Positions 42,915-51,829 of a DNA stretch of 64,000 bases are shown piece by piece. Source of the stretch: Paraburkholderia sp. BCC1885 (GTDB taxonomy: Bacteria > Pseudomonadota > Gammaproteobacteria > Burkholderiales > Burkholderiaceae); contig NZ_CAAJGM010000252.1 of assembly GCF_900996235.1 (NCBI RefSeq), positions 186,001 through 250,000 on the forward strand, written 5' to 3'. Made by a program: the position numbers and the translations under genes. Under the pieces are notes generated by a model, which did no database searches, was not told the DNA's origin, and saw nothing but the letters and a program-made list of their open reading frames with translations. Every line of letters starts with the position of its first letter. Position 1 is the stretch's first letter.

Positions 42915-43311
42915 CATGCGTCGTGGACTCAGATTTTGTGGCTGGTTTCTGTTGGTTTCCCGATTTAACTGTGGGTCATACCTGTTTCGCTGACTGACCG
43001 AACAAAAAACTATCCGGATTTTTCCTCTGGTTGGACATCTCCGTTGACCATCCTGCGCGAGTGATACTGGTCGGTCAATCGCGGCAGCCCGGACTATTCG
43101 TTTGAGACGCGGCGCGCAAAGATGCTGTTCTCCGCCACCTTGCAGAAGGTGGCTCTGCAACCTGTTCCAGGCTGCTACAGCGGCCACGCCGGTTACAGAC
43201 GCGGAGTCAGCGCCAGCAGCAAAGCGCCGAACTCGCCGGATCAAGCGCCGTGCGCCGGAGGATAAAGCTCACGGGCTTACAAAGCCATGCCAGCCAGGAT
43301 CATTGATGTGC
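42915..43311. other. Intergenic, nothing recognised
   Basis: A 397-bp stretch between the cyclotransferase pseudogene and the AraC gene. Frames across it look random. No repeat or operator was found. Confidence 0.4.
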
Positions 43312-44205
43312 CTATACCGCGACAGATTTCAGTTCAGTGACGTCGCGCTTGGGCGGTGTACCGAACATACGCGCATATTCCCGGCTGAACTGCGACGGGC
43401 TTTCGTACCCTACCTGGAATGCAGCGTGAGAGACACTTACGTCGTTCGATGCCATCAATCGTCGCGCCTCCAGCAATCGAAGCTGCTTCTGATACTGAAG
43501 CGGCGTCATCGAAGTGAGAGTCTTGAAATGCTGATGGAAGGATGTCGCGCTCATCCGGGCTGCCGCAGCTAGATGCTCAATCCTGACCGGCCTGGTAAAG
43601 TTTTCCCGTAGCAGATAAATGGCTTCAGCTACGCGTTGCATATGGCTATTGGGCAGGACAAGCTTGCATATCTCACCGGCATACGGACCCGAGAGCAGCC
43701 AGAAGCAGATCTCGCGCATGAGCATCGGCTGAAGGACGGAGATAGCCTTCTGATTGTCCAGGAGTCGCACGAGCCGGACCACGCAATCGACAAGCTCACC
43801 TTCCAGCGGCGAGGCAAACACACCAATGCCCTGATTGTTCGACGGAATGGGCGGGTCATCGAGCTGATCCATGACCTCGCGCAGCACGCCTACGTCGAGA
43901 TCGATCGTGATGCCAAGATACGGTCGCTCCTTGCTGGCCTTCGTCACGCGTCCGAATGCCGGCATTTCTACGGCGACGAGCAGGAAACCCATCTCGCCAT
44001 AGTCGAAGACAGCCTCTCCGAAGGCAACTTCCTTCGCACCCTGAACGGTGATGCAAAGCGATGGTTTGTAGACCGCGCCATTCGGCAAGGTCTTCTCGCT
44101 GAGTCTGATGATATGCACGCCGTCGACGGCGGTCGGAAAGAATCCGTCCTCTTGCCCTCGCGGGGCAAGGTACCGGCTGACGACTTCGACAAGGGCTGAG
44201 GTCAC
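43312..44205 (-). CDS. AraC family regulator, YqhC-type N-terminus
   Basis: A 297-residue regulator. The N-terminal AraC_N domain begins VTSALVEVVSRYLAPRGQED and includes PSLCITVQGAKEVAFGEAVF. The C-terminal double helix-turn-helix spans about residues 200-290 (AAAARMSATSFHQHFKTLTS). The GTG at 44205 is preferred to the ATG at 44313 because it gives the family start and follows a GGAG ribosome site. It is divergent from the SDR at 44436, the arrangement seen for YqhC with aldehyde/ketone reductases. Confidence 0.86.
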   Translation of the reverse strand: MTSALVEVVSRYLAPRGQEDGFFPTAVDGVHIIRLSEKTLPNGAVYKPSLCITVQGAKEVAFGEAVFDYGEMGFLLVAVEMPAFGRVTKASKERPYLGITIDLDVGVLREVMDQLDDPPIPSNNQGIGVFASPLEGELVDCVVRLVRLLDNQKAISVLQPMLMREICFWLLSGPYAGEICKLVLPNSHMQRVAEAIYLLRENFTRPVRIEHLAAAARMSATSFHQHFKTLTSMTPLQYQKQLRLLEARRLMASNDVSVSHAAFQVGYESPSQFSREYARMFGTPPKRDVTELKSVAV

Positions 44206-44435
44206 GGTCAGGCTCCAGGATTTCCGCGGAATTCTAGCTGATCTCCACACGATACAAACCGCCTGGGCCAGTCTTTCTGAAGGAATAGGCAAGAAATCTG
44301 AGAGATCGGGCATTTAGCCTGAAGGCTGTAGCGCCTACCCTTGCAGAGCGGGAAACACGCGTGAGGCGGTTTTTGTCCATCGAACTCGTTCTTCGGCCCC
44401 TCAGCCCCGCCCAATAAGCCACGTAAGGGAAAAAC

Positions 44436-45359
44436 ATGAGCAAGTGGACCACCTCCGACATTCTTCCACAGCATGGCCGCTCCGCGGTTGTCACCGGGAC
44501 GGGCGGCCTCGGCTTCGAAGACGCACTGGCGCTGGCACGTGCCGGCTGCGAAGTGATCGTCGCAGGACGCGATCCCCGAAAGGGCCAGGAGGCGCTCGCG
44601 GGAATTCGCACGCAGGTGCCTGGCGCGAAGGTCAGCTTCGAGCAGGTCGATCTCGCCAGCCTCGCCTCAATCGCAGCGTTCGGGAAACGGCTAAACGCCA
44701 ATCGGGATAGCCTCGATCTCCTCATCAACAATGCCGGTGTGATGACGCCGCCCAAACGCCGCGCGACATCAGACGGCTTTGAACTGCAATTCGGCACCAA
44801 CTATCTTGGGCATTTCGCGCTGACGGCACACCTGCTGCCCCTGCTGCGCAAAGGGCACGCTCCCCGCGTCGTCACACTCTCCAGCGTCGCGGCCCGCAGC
44901 GGAAAGATCGACTTCGACGACCTCAATGCGAAGCGGAAATACAAGCCGATGCCCGTCTACAGCCAATCGAAGCTCGCCTGCCTGATGTTCGCGTTCGAGT
45001 TGCAGCGCCGCAGTGAAACATCAGGCTGGGGCATCACCAGCATCGCCGCGCATCCTGGTATCTCCCGGACCGATCTTCTGCATAACGCCCCTGGACGCCG
45101 AAGCCTCTTCGGCGTGGTTCGTTCCGCCTTCTGGTTCCTGTTTCAACCTGCGGCCCAGGGCGCGCTGCCGACGCTGTTCGCCGCCACCGCGCCAGCCGCC
45201 GAGCCGGGCGGCTACTACGGACCGGACAAGATGAACGAGATACGCGGTTATCCCAGCCCCGCGAAAGCGCCCCCTGCATCGCTCGACAAGCAGGTCGCCA
45301 GGCGGCTGTGGGACGTGTCGGAGGAGCTCACCGGCATCCGCTTTGGTCAGGTGGTCTGA
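44436..45359 (+). CDS. Short-chain dehydrogenase, retinol dehydrogenase-like
   Basis: A 307-residue SDR. The cofactor motif is TGTGGLGFEDALALARAG (the usual second Gly-x-Gly is altered), NNAG lies in LINNAGVMTPP, and serine and YSQSK give the active site. It resembles the WWOX/retinol dehydrogenase branch. The gene is divergent from the AraC at 43312 and overlaps the start of the membrane pseudogene by one base (TGATG). The substrate is unknown. Confidence 0.86.
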   Translation: MSKWTTSDILPQHGRSAVVTGTGGLGFEDALALARAGCEVIVAGRDPRKGQEALAGIRTQVPGAKVSFEQVDLASLASIAAFGKRLNANRDSLDLLINNAGVMTPPKRRATSDGFELQFGTNYLGHFALTAHLLPLLRKGHAPRVVTLSSVAARSGKIDFDDLNAKRKYKPMPVYSQSKLACLMFAFELQRRSETSGWGITSIAAHPGISRTDLLHNAPGRRSLFGVVRSAFWFLFQPAAQGALPTLFAATAPAAEPGGYYGPDKMNEIRGYPSPAKAPPASLDKQVARRLWDVSEELTGIRFGQVV

Positions 45360-45720
45360 TGCACCGGGCGCTCGCCTATGTGGCATTCGGCTGGCTGACC
45401 TTCGGCGGGACGATGCGTTTCCTGATCGACGTTCTCACCCAATACGTGCGCGGCAAGCGCGCCGGGACCGCTAACGACGCTCTACTACGGACTGAACACA
45501 TCGTTCGCCCTTGGCCAAGTCGCGTTCGGTTTGATCTATCTATGGCTGGCCTGGCATACGCCGGCAATCCTCGTCGGCGGCCGCGTCATGGCACTCGCCT
45601 TCGTCGCGGCGGATCGGCCGATCTGCCGCAGCCAGGTGGATGGGACACCGGCGCATACCGTCCTCGTACCCGGCGGGCTACCGTGGACTGCCTCGCTGTC
45701 CGCCCAGACCTGGACTGGCA
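45359..45720 (+). pseudogene. Integral membrane protein gene broken by frameshift
   Basis: Starting at the ATG that overlaps the SDR stop, the frame reads MHRALAYVAFGWLTFGGTMR and RFLIDVLTQYVRGKRAGT. Near 45475 it must shift one frame to continue TLYYGLNTSFALGQVAFG and LIYLWLAWHTPAILVGGRVM. Further decay follows after ALAFVAA near 45610. It looks like a small hydrophobic protein with four helices, coupled translationally to the SDR. The product is not functional as read. Confidence 0.6.
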
Positions 45721-45733
45721 ATCGAAGCAACGT

Positions 45734-46489
45734 TCAGTGTGCCGCGGCCATTGCCGCTACGGCATCAGCACCTGCAGCAATACGAACGGGGCTCGCTGGA
45801 TCATTCGCAGCACGCCACACCGCTTCCGCCACGTCGAGTGGCCGGGTCACCTGCGACGACTGTGCCGCCTGAGCCACATGCGCGAAGACACTCTGCGCCA
45901 AATCGGCATACGCCTCCGGAACGCCCCCCTGCATGCGGGACTGGGCGCTGTCACCGAAGCGGGTTGCGGGCGCCAGGCCCGGGATCACCAGACTCACCCG
46001 CACGTTGAATGGCTGGAGCTCCAGCGCAAGGGACTCGGTGAATGCATTGACCGCCGCCTTGCTGCCGGTGTACACGGACACTAGGGGAATCGACATCAAC
46101 GTCACACCCGAGGTCACGTTCACGATGACACCGGCCTTACGCTGCCGGAATTGCGGCAACACCGCCCGGGTCATGGCAATGGTACCGAGCGTATTGGTTT
46201 CGAAGACCTCGCGGGCCGTTTCCATCGGCGTGCCTTCGAGAACGTTCATCACGCCGATCCCTGCGTTGTTGACGAGGACGTCGATCGGCCCGGCGGCCTC
46301 CACGGCCCGACGGATGCTTTCAGGGTCGGTGACATCCAGAGCCAGCACACGTAGACGCTCGGACTTAGGCAGAATGTCTTCGCGCGGCGTACGCATCGTG
46401 GCGATGACCTGCCAGTCGCGCTCAAGGAAATATCGGGCGGTTTCGAGACCGAATCCGGACGAACATCCGGTGATCAGGACAGTTTTCAT
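45734..46489 (-). CDS. Short-chain dehydrogenase/reductase
   Basis: A 251-residue classical SDR. The cofactor motif is ITGCSSGFGLETARYF at the N-terminus, NNAG lies in LVNNAGIGV, and the active site is VTSGVTLMS with YTGSKAAVNAFTESLA. The start is MKTVLITGC at 46489; nine further in-frame codons precede it. It is divergent from the AraC at 46591 and could be its target. It shares the oxidoreductase-plus-AraC pattern of the adjacent pair at 43312-45359. Confidence 0.86.
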   Translation of the reverse strand: MKTVLITGCSSGFGLETARYFLERDWQVIATMRTPREDILPKSERLRVLALDVTDPESIRRAVEAAGPIDVLVNNAGIGVMNVLEGTPMETAREVFETNTLGTIAMTRAVLPQFRQRKAGVIVNVTSGVTLMSIPLVSVYTGSKAAVNAFTESLALELQPFNVRVSLVIPGLAPATRFGDSAQSRMQGGVPEAYADLAQSVFAHVAQAAQSSQVTRPLDVAEAVWRAANDPASPVRIAAGADAVAAMAAAH

Positions 46490-46590
46490 GGGAGATTCCC
46501 GCAGGTGGTTGGCCATACCGAGACGATAATCCCTCGCAGCAGGACTTTCTATAATCAGAAGTCCAATTCTCGTTCGCCAGAGTCCATCGA

Positions 46591-47523
46591 ATGACCAGTC
46601 CCGTCGATCCGCTCGCCGAGGTGGTCACGTTGCTCCAGCCGGGCGCACCGTTCTCGAAGATCGTCAGGGGCGCCGGCTCGTGGGCCGTTCGCCGTGCAGA
46701 AACCGGACAGCCGTTCTACTGCGCCATCCTCGATGGTTCGTGTCGTCTCGCGGTCGACGGGCACGCACCGATCGACCTTCAGGCGGGCGACTTCGTGCTG
46801 GTCCCATCCACCTATGGGTTCTCAATGTCGAGCATCGAACCGGCAGCGTCGGAGTACTTCGATGACACACCCGTCGCCCTGTTCCGCGGAGAATTCAGAC
46901 TCGGAGCCCAGGACGGGCCGCCCGACGTTCAGATGCTGGTCGGCTATTGCACCTTTGGTTCGCCGGACGCCACCCTGCTGGTTTCCCTGCTCCCACAACT
47001 CATGCACGTTCGCGGCGAGAAGCGGCTGGCCACCCTCGCACAATTGGTGGGAGACGAATCCCGCGAACAACGGCCCGCACGTGACATGATGCTCTCGCAT
47101 CTGCTCAAGGCACTGCTCATCGAAGCACTCCGGTCCACGGCAGGCACAAACGCGTCACCCGGCCTGTTGCGCGGGCTGGCCGACGAACGGCTCGCGCTCG
47201 CACTGCGCTACATGCACGAAAGCCCTGCCAAGCCGTGGACCGTCGCACAACTGGCCAAGGAGGCGGCCCTTTCGCGCTCGGCATTTTTCACGCGCTTCAG
47301 CGCCGCAGTGGGACTGGCTCCGATGGAATACCTGCTGACATGGCGCATCGCGATGTCCAGGAATCTGCTGCTAAGAAACGAGGATAGCGTCGCCGACATT
47401 GCCAGGCGCGTGGGCTACGGTTCTGCCAGTGCGTTCAGCGTCGCATTTACCCGCCATGTCGGAGTTCCGCCAACGCAGTACAGGAGCCGAACCAATATCG
47501 TTCAGGATGAAGCGGCGAGCTGA
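46591..47523 (+). CDS. AraC family regulator with cupin_6 N-terminal domain
   Basis: A 310-residue regulator. Residues 1-190 form an AraC cupin-type domain (AETGQPFYCAILDGSCRLAV, HAPIDLQAGDFVLVPSTYGF). The double helix-turn-helix is at about residues 210-305 (LAKEAALSRSAFFTRFSAAV, DIARRVGYGSASAFSVAFTR). It is divergent from the SDR at 45734 and its last 22 bases overlap the end of the sigma-54 regulator gene on the other strand. The ligand is unknown. Confidence 0.86.
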   Translation: MTSPVDPLAEVVTLLQPGAPFSKIVRGAGSWAVRRAETGQPFYCAILDGSCRLAVDGHAPIDLQAGDFVLVPSTYGFSMSSIEPAASEYFDDTPVALFRGEFRLGAQDGPPDVQMLVGYCTFGSPDATLLVSLLPQLMHVRGEKRLATLAQLVGDESREQRPARDMMLSHLLKALLIEALRSTAGTNASPGLLRGLADERLALALRYMHESPAKPWTVAQLAKEAALSRSAFFTRFSAAVGLAPMEYLLTWRIAMSRNLLLRNEDSVADIARRVGYGSASAFSVAFTRHVGVPPTQYRSRTNIVQDEAAS

Positions 47524-48866
47524 AGTTCACGATAAAGCGATGCCCGACTGATACCCAGCAGCCTTGCGGCCTGAGTACGATCACCATCGCATCGCACCAG
47601 CGCTTCCTGGATAAGGCGCCTCTTTTCCCGAGCAAGACGCGCTCCGAGCGTGAAAGTCTCCGGAGCGGGAGCATCCTCGCGAGCAACCACATCGGCAAGA
47701 TCATCCGCCGGCAGCACGACCTCTCCGGTCATGAGCAATCTCAGCAGTACCCCTTCCAGCTGCCTCACGTTACCTGGCCACGCGTACCCGGCAAGCGCCA
47801 CACGTTGTGCAGGTTTCAGGCTTCGTGCCTGCAATCCATGTTGAGCCGCCAGCCTGGCCAGCATCTGCCCGATGAAAGCACCCAGGTCGTCCCGCTTGCG
47901 AAGCGGCGGCATCGAGACCTGGAACATGGCGAGCCGGTAGTACAGATCTTCCCGAAATTCGCGGCATCTGACTGCCTCGGGGAGGCGCCGGTTCGTCGCC
48001 GCGATGACGCGTGCGTTGATCGGGATGGGAGACGTCCCTCCGACTCTCACGATGCTCTGGCTCTGCAGTGCACGAAGCAGACTCGCCTGCAGCGACAAAG
48101 GCATATCCCCTATTTCGTCGAGGAAAATCGTGCCGCCCGATGCCAGCTCGAATTTACCCGGCTTTCCCTTTGCCGACGCGCCGGTGAATGCCCCGCCCTC
48201 ATACCCGAACAGCTCGGCGTCGATGAGCTGCTCGGGTATGGAAGCGCAATTGATCCAGACGAACGGGCCGTGTGCCCGGTCCGATGCATTATGAATGGCC
48301 TGTGCCGCAAGCTCCTTGCCCGTCCCCGTCTCGCCCTCTATCAGGACCGGCAGTTCGTGGCTCGCCGCGAGCGCAAGGCTGGCGCGTAACGCTTCGATCA
48401 CCTGACCCGTACCCAGTATGTCCGTCATCCGGTATTGCGCGCTCCAGCCAGCCCGACTGTTCTGAAGTGCGATGCTGGAGTTGAATGCCATCGAATACGC
48501 TTTCTTCAGCAGTTCGTGGTTTGAGAACAGTGCAAGTCCGACCGCTCCCACGATCGTCCCCTCCCGGAACACAGGAACCTGCCGTGCGATCAGCTTGCAC
48601 CCCCGAACCTCCAGGGGAATGGTGGTTGCCACTTCCTCTCCCCGGCCAACACGATGCAGGCGCGTGTGTGGTGAAAGCACTTCGGCGACATGCCGGCCGA
48701 TGAAGTCCTCGGCCTCCCCGCCCAGCAACTTGCAGTAAGGCGCGTTGATCAGGACGATCCGGCCTTCGGTATCCACGGCTACCAGGCAATCCGAGACGTG
48801 GTCCAGGACAAGCTCAAGAAACGCCGCCGTATCAAGTCTCGAGCCGGCCAGCTCAGCAAATGACAT
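47502..48866 (-). CDS. Sigma-54-dependent transcriptional activator with PAS domain
   Basis: A regulator of about 454 residues. An N-terminal PAS sensor domain (DHVSDCLVAVDTEGRIVLIN) is followed by the AAA+ domain with Walker A GETGTGKE, the sigma-54 contact loop GAFTGA, and Walker B-like GGTIFLDEIGDMP. A Fis-type helix-turn-helix ends the protein (DRTQAARLLGISRASLYREL). No receiver domain is present. MSFAELAG at 48866 is taken as the start; ATG at 48881 is possible. It is divergent from a sigma-54 promoter and inverted repeat at 48932-49032 and is the presumed activator of the alpha/beta hydrolase/nitrile hydratase region. Confidence 0.88.
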   Translation of the reverse strand: MSFAELAGSRLDTAAFLELVLDHVSDCLVAVDTEGRIVLINAPYCKLLGGEAEDFIGRHVAEVLSPHTRLHRVGRGEEVATTIPLEVRGCKLIARQVPVFREGTIVGAVGLALFSNHELLKKAYSMAFNSSIALQNSRAGWSAQYRMTDILGTGQVIEALRASLALAASHELPVLIEGETGTGKELAAQAIHNASDRAHGPFVWINCASIPEQLIDAELFGYEGGAFTGASAKGKPGKFELASGGTIFLDEIGDMPLSLQASLLRALQSQSIVRVGGTSPIPINARVIAATNRRLPEAVRCREFREDLYYRLAMFQVSMPPLRKRDDLGAFIGQMLARLAAQHGLQARSLKPAQRVALAGYAWPGNVRQLEGVLLRLLMTGEVVLPADDLADVVAREDAPAPETFTLGARLAREKRRLIQEALVRCDGDRTQAARLLGISRASLYRELQLAASS

Positions 48867-48931
48867 AACTATTCTCACCATTGAGACGAAAAATCTTAGT
48901 TGTTGGATTTTAAGTCTCCCGATGCTGTACG

Positions 48932-48944
48932 TTCAACATGAACA
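48932..48944. promoter_or_regulatory. Upstream activator site candidate GTTCA-ACA-TGAAC
   Basis: A perfect 5-bp inverted repeat with a 3-nt spacer, centred about 80 bp upstream of the -24 element and about 104 bp upstream of the expected transcription start. This is the usual distance for enhancer sites of sigma-54 activators. Confidence 0.5.
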
Positions 48945-49016
48945 AGCGCTGAGTAAAAGTAAAAATTTCTCCATTTTTCAGCTAGTTATAAAAGTCAATC
49001 CGTTCACACCCGGCAA

Positions 49017-49032
49017 TGGCACACCCATTGCA
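49017..49032 (+). promoter_or_regulatory. Sigma-54 (-24/-12) promoter
   Basis: TGGCAC-N5-TTGCA fits the consensus TGGCAC-N5-TTGC without mismatch. The invariant GG and GC lie 12 bp apart, at 49018-49019 and 49030-49031. It is on the plus strand about 90 bp before the alpha/beta hydrolase ATG at 49119 and faces away from the sigma-54 activator gene. Confidence 0.85.
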
Positions 49033-49118
49033 AAACTGATGAGCAAACGTTCGGCGCACCGATACGCCCGATTCGCTCACCAACGCGCCAGCCGGCGCAT
49101 CAATGGAGTGCCATCAAG

Positions 49119-49916
49119 ATGGGAAGCAAGAAACTGGTCGAAGCAGGCAGTACGCGGGTCTGGGTGTCGGATACGGGCGCATCGCGCACGCCACTCGTCT
49201 TTTGTCACGGATTCACCACGACGAGTGAGTTCTGGCGGGAGCAGGTTGACGTATTCGCCACCGACCATCTCGTTGTCGCAATCAACCTGCCGGGCCATGG
49301 GATATCCCCCGCGCCGCTGGACCGCGCTTACACAATCGATGCGTTCGTCGATGATCTTTACCAGGTCTTCTCCATGCTTGGACTGCACGATGCGATCCTC
49401 GTCGGCCTGTCCATGGGCGGAATGATTGCGCAGCGCTTTGCCTTAAAACATCATGCCCTGCTCAGCAAACTGGTGCTCGTCGACACGACCCCGCATGGGC
49501 TCGGTGCAGATGTCGATGCGGATAACGTGCTCAATGCCATCGCCATGCACGGCGTCGAAAAGGCCAGCCAGCACGTAGTTGACCGGTCGTTCTCCGGCAA
49601 GGCAAGCCCCGCCCTTCTCGAGTTTGCACGCAAGGAAGTCGTACTGACGCCGGAGCATGTGGCTCGTGAAGCCATCATGTCACTTAATCGCGCCGACACG
49701 CGTGCGAGCCTTGCCGACATTACGCTGCCAACGCTGGTCGTCTGCGGCGAGGAGGATGTGATCACGCCGCCGGAGGAGTCGCGCATCCTGGCGAGCGGCT
49801 TATCCGGCGCATCGCTGGTGCTTATTCCTGGTGCAGGACACTTCCCGATGCTGGAAAAGCCCAAGGAGTTCAATGCCGCCCTGCGGAAGTTCCTTGATTC
49901 CGGGTCCGACGACTGA
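49119..49916 (+). CDS. Alpha/beta hydrolase
   Basis: A 265-residue serine hydrolase of the alpha/beta fold. The oxyanion segment is VFCHGFTTTS, the nucleophile serine is in VGLSMGGMIAQ, the aspartate in CGEEDVITPP and the histidine in PGAGHFPMLE. GGAG lies about 10 nt upstream of the ATG. It is directly behind the sigma-54 promoter and 339 bp before the cobW gene. Amide, ester or lactone hydrolysis is possible; it may act on a nitrile-pathway product or on the ester that precedes it. Confidence 0.85.
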   Translation: MGSKKLVEAGSTRVWVSDTGASRTPLVFCHGFTTTSEFWREQVDVFATDHLVVAINLPGHGISPAPLDRAYTIDAFVDDLYQVFSMLGLHDAILVGLSMGGMIAQRFALKHHALLSKLVLVDTTPHGLGADVDADNVLNAIAMHGVEKASQHVVDRSFSGKASPALLEFARKEVVLTPEHVAREAIMSLNRADTRASLADITLPTLVVCGEEDVITPPEESRILASGLSGASLVLIPGAGHFPMLEKPKEFNAALRKFLDSGSDD

Positions 49917-50114
49917 CACGGTCGCACCGGAGAACCTCTCGACTGCGGCAGCCGATTGCTGCCGCAGGTCAGCATCCAGAGCCTGAACCGTATGCTTCAG
50001 GCGCTGCACTCAGAAGCGCACCATACCGAAACGATTGCCCCAATCATGGGCATCCCTATCCGATCCGGGCCATTCGGCACCCCATGGCCCACGCAACCCT
50101 GGCACCGCCAAATC

Positions 50115-50148
50115 TGTCCTTTTATTTACAATAATCCGATAAAGGACA
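50115..50148. promoter_or_regulatory. Spaced inverted repeat before cobW-type gene
   Basis: TGTCCTTT (50115-50122) and AAAGGACA (50141-50148) form a perfect 8-bp inverted repeat with an 18-nt AT-rich spacer, about 110 bp upstream of the CobW-type ATG. This suggests a second regulated promoter inside the region. The GlxA-type regulator at 54748 or a metal sensor could bind it. Confidence 0.5.
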
Positions 50149-50255
50149 AGCCAGCAGAACATTCGTGACAACGTCATCCCCTCAACGGACATGCCGCTCC
50201 GGCAGGCCTGCTTATCGCTCCCGAATCAGGCATTAGCTGCTCCACGAGGAACGTC

Positions 50256-51251
50256 ATGTCTGTATCCAGCAGTCGCACCCGGATTCCGGTCACCGTAATT
50301 TCCGGCTTTCTTGGCGCCGGCAAGACCACCCTGGTCAATCACCTGCTCAGCCGGTCTTCCGCGGGCGAAATCGGTGTCGTCGTCAACGAATTCGGGGAAG
50401 TCGGCATAGATGGACAGTTGATCGTGGCAGAAGAACAGGCGCTGGTAGAGATCAACAATGGCTGCGTGTGCTGCACCGTGCGCGCGGACCTCGTCGCCAG
50501 CATCCGGCAGTTGCTCGCGCAGCCGGAAAACAAGCGTGCACCGATCAAGCGGCTGATCGTCGAAACCTCCGGACTGGCGGATCCCGCTCCGGTCCTGCAG
50601 ACCTTCCTGGTCGACCCTGACCTAAGGGAATCGGTCGATCTCGAATCGGTTGTGACGGTCGTCGACGCCCTGCACTTCCCCCAACAGATCGACGATGAAA
50701 TTGCCCGCGAACAGGTGGCCTTCGCCGACGCCATCGTGATCAACAAGATCGATCTGGTCGATGAACAGCAACGCGTCGCGCTGGAAAAGACAGTCCGTTC
50801 GCTGAATCCGACCGCCGCACTGCTGCACGCCGTGCGCTCGCAGCTTCCGTCTGACGCCCTGCTAGGCACACGCCGCTTTTCACTGCCAACGCTGCTCGAC
50901 ATCGAGCCCGATCTGCTCGACGAAAACGCCACGCACGACCACGAACACGACACCTCCATCCAGTCCTGCTCGCTCGTCGAGTGCGGCGAACTCGACCCCA
51001 CGCGCTTCAATCGCTGGGCCAATCAGCTCGTCCAGCAACAGGGCGCCCGGCTGATGCGGATGAAGGGCGTGCTGAATTTCCGGGAGGAACCCCGGCAGTT
51101 CCACTTCCACAGTGTCCACATGCTGCTCGAAGGCCGCCCCGGACGCGCGTGGAAGAAAGACGAGACGCGCAACAACCGTTTCGTCTTTATCGGTCGTGAC
51201 CTCGACTTCCCGCAATTGCGCGAGTCGTTCGTTGCCTGCTTTAACGCGTAG
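50256..51251 (+). CDS. CobW/COG0523 family GTPase, metallochaperone
   Basis: A 331-residue P-loop GTPase. Walker A is GFLGAGKTT (residues 17-25), the metal-binding C-x-C-C motif is CVCC (70-73), and NKID gives guanine specificity. A histidine-rich stretch (THDHEHDTS) precedes the C-terminal CobW_C domain. It probably delivers cobalt to nitrile hydratase, since it heads the NHase genes and a cobalt permease closes them. Homologues also serve zinc or cobalamin enzymes, so the metal is inferred from context. Confidence 0.87.
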   Translation: MSVSSSRTRIPVTVISGFLGAGKTTLVNHLLSRSSAGEIGVVVNEFGEVGIDGQLIVAEEQALVEINNGCVCCTVRADLVASIRQLLAQPENKRAPIKRLIVETSGLADPAPVLQTFLVDPDLRESVDLESVVTVVDALHFPQQIDDEIAREQVAFADAIVINKIDLVDEQQRVALEKTVRSLNPTAALLHAVRSQLPSDALLGTRRFSLPTLLDIEPDLLDENATHDHEHDTSIQSCSLVECGELDPTRFNRWANQLVQQQGARLMRMKGVLNFREEPRQFHFHSVHMLLEGRPGRAWKKDETRNNRFVFIGRDLDFPQLRESFVACFNA

Positions 51252-51287
51252 TCCATTTCATTCATCCACGTTCCCAAGGAGTCAGAC

Positions 51288-51791
51288 ATGAAAAAGACCG
51301 AAGCGCTCACCGTCAGCATTGGCGTACTGGCTGTCGTCGATACCTACGTCACGGCCACCGTTTTCCCGGTTCCCGTATGGGTCACGTTCATTGCCTGGGC
51401 ATCGTTCTTCGTGGTGGGCGGCGGGCCGCGCGGCTTCGTCCAGAGTGTCGCCTCGAACCTGACCGGACTCGTCATTGCCTCGCTCGCGCTGCTGGCGATC
51501 AGCAGCACGAGAGGCACGCCGATGGCAGCCGCTATCTGCGTGGGTCTCGGCAGCGCCGCAATGGTTCAGGTATCGAAGCTGAAATTGCTGAACGTGCTGC
51601 CCGCCGTCGTCTGGGGATTTGCCTCCACGGTCGGCACGACGGTCGCCACCGGCAAAGCCATCACGACCGTCGGCATCGATAACCCAGCCCTGATCGCAGC
51701 AGCGGCATTGATCACGGGCGCCGTGTTCGGCATCGTTTCCGAAGCCCTCGGCGAAGCGCTCTGCCAGAAGCCTCAGCCCCAACTCGGCTGA
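51288..51791 (+). CDS. DUF1097 family membrane protein
   Basis: A 167-residue protein with five or so hydrophobic segments, beginning MKKTEALTVSIGVLAVVDTY and ending in a short polar tail. It matches the DUF1097/YcdZ-like family of unknown function. It starts 36 nt after the CobW gene and 38 nt before nitrile hydratase beta, so it is within the operon. It could be involved in nitrile, amide or metal passage across the membrane; nothing in the sequence proves it. Confidence 0.78.
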   Translation: MKKTEALTVSIGVLAVVDTYVTATVFPVPVWVTFIAWASFFVVGGGPRGFVQSVASNLTGLVIASLALLAISSTRGTPMAAAICVGLGSAAMVQVSKLKLLNVLPAVVWGFASTVGTTVATGKAITTVGIDNPALIAAAALITGAVFGIVSEALGEALCQKPQPQLG

Positions 51792-51829
51792 TGCGGCGTA
51801 CTGCAATCTCTGCAAAGGAATCTCACTTC

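Noticed and set aside
43102..43572. A 156-residue plus-strand frame overlapping the AraC 3' end
   Set aside because: It runs antisense through the AraC gene and has low-complexity composition; not supported as a gene.
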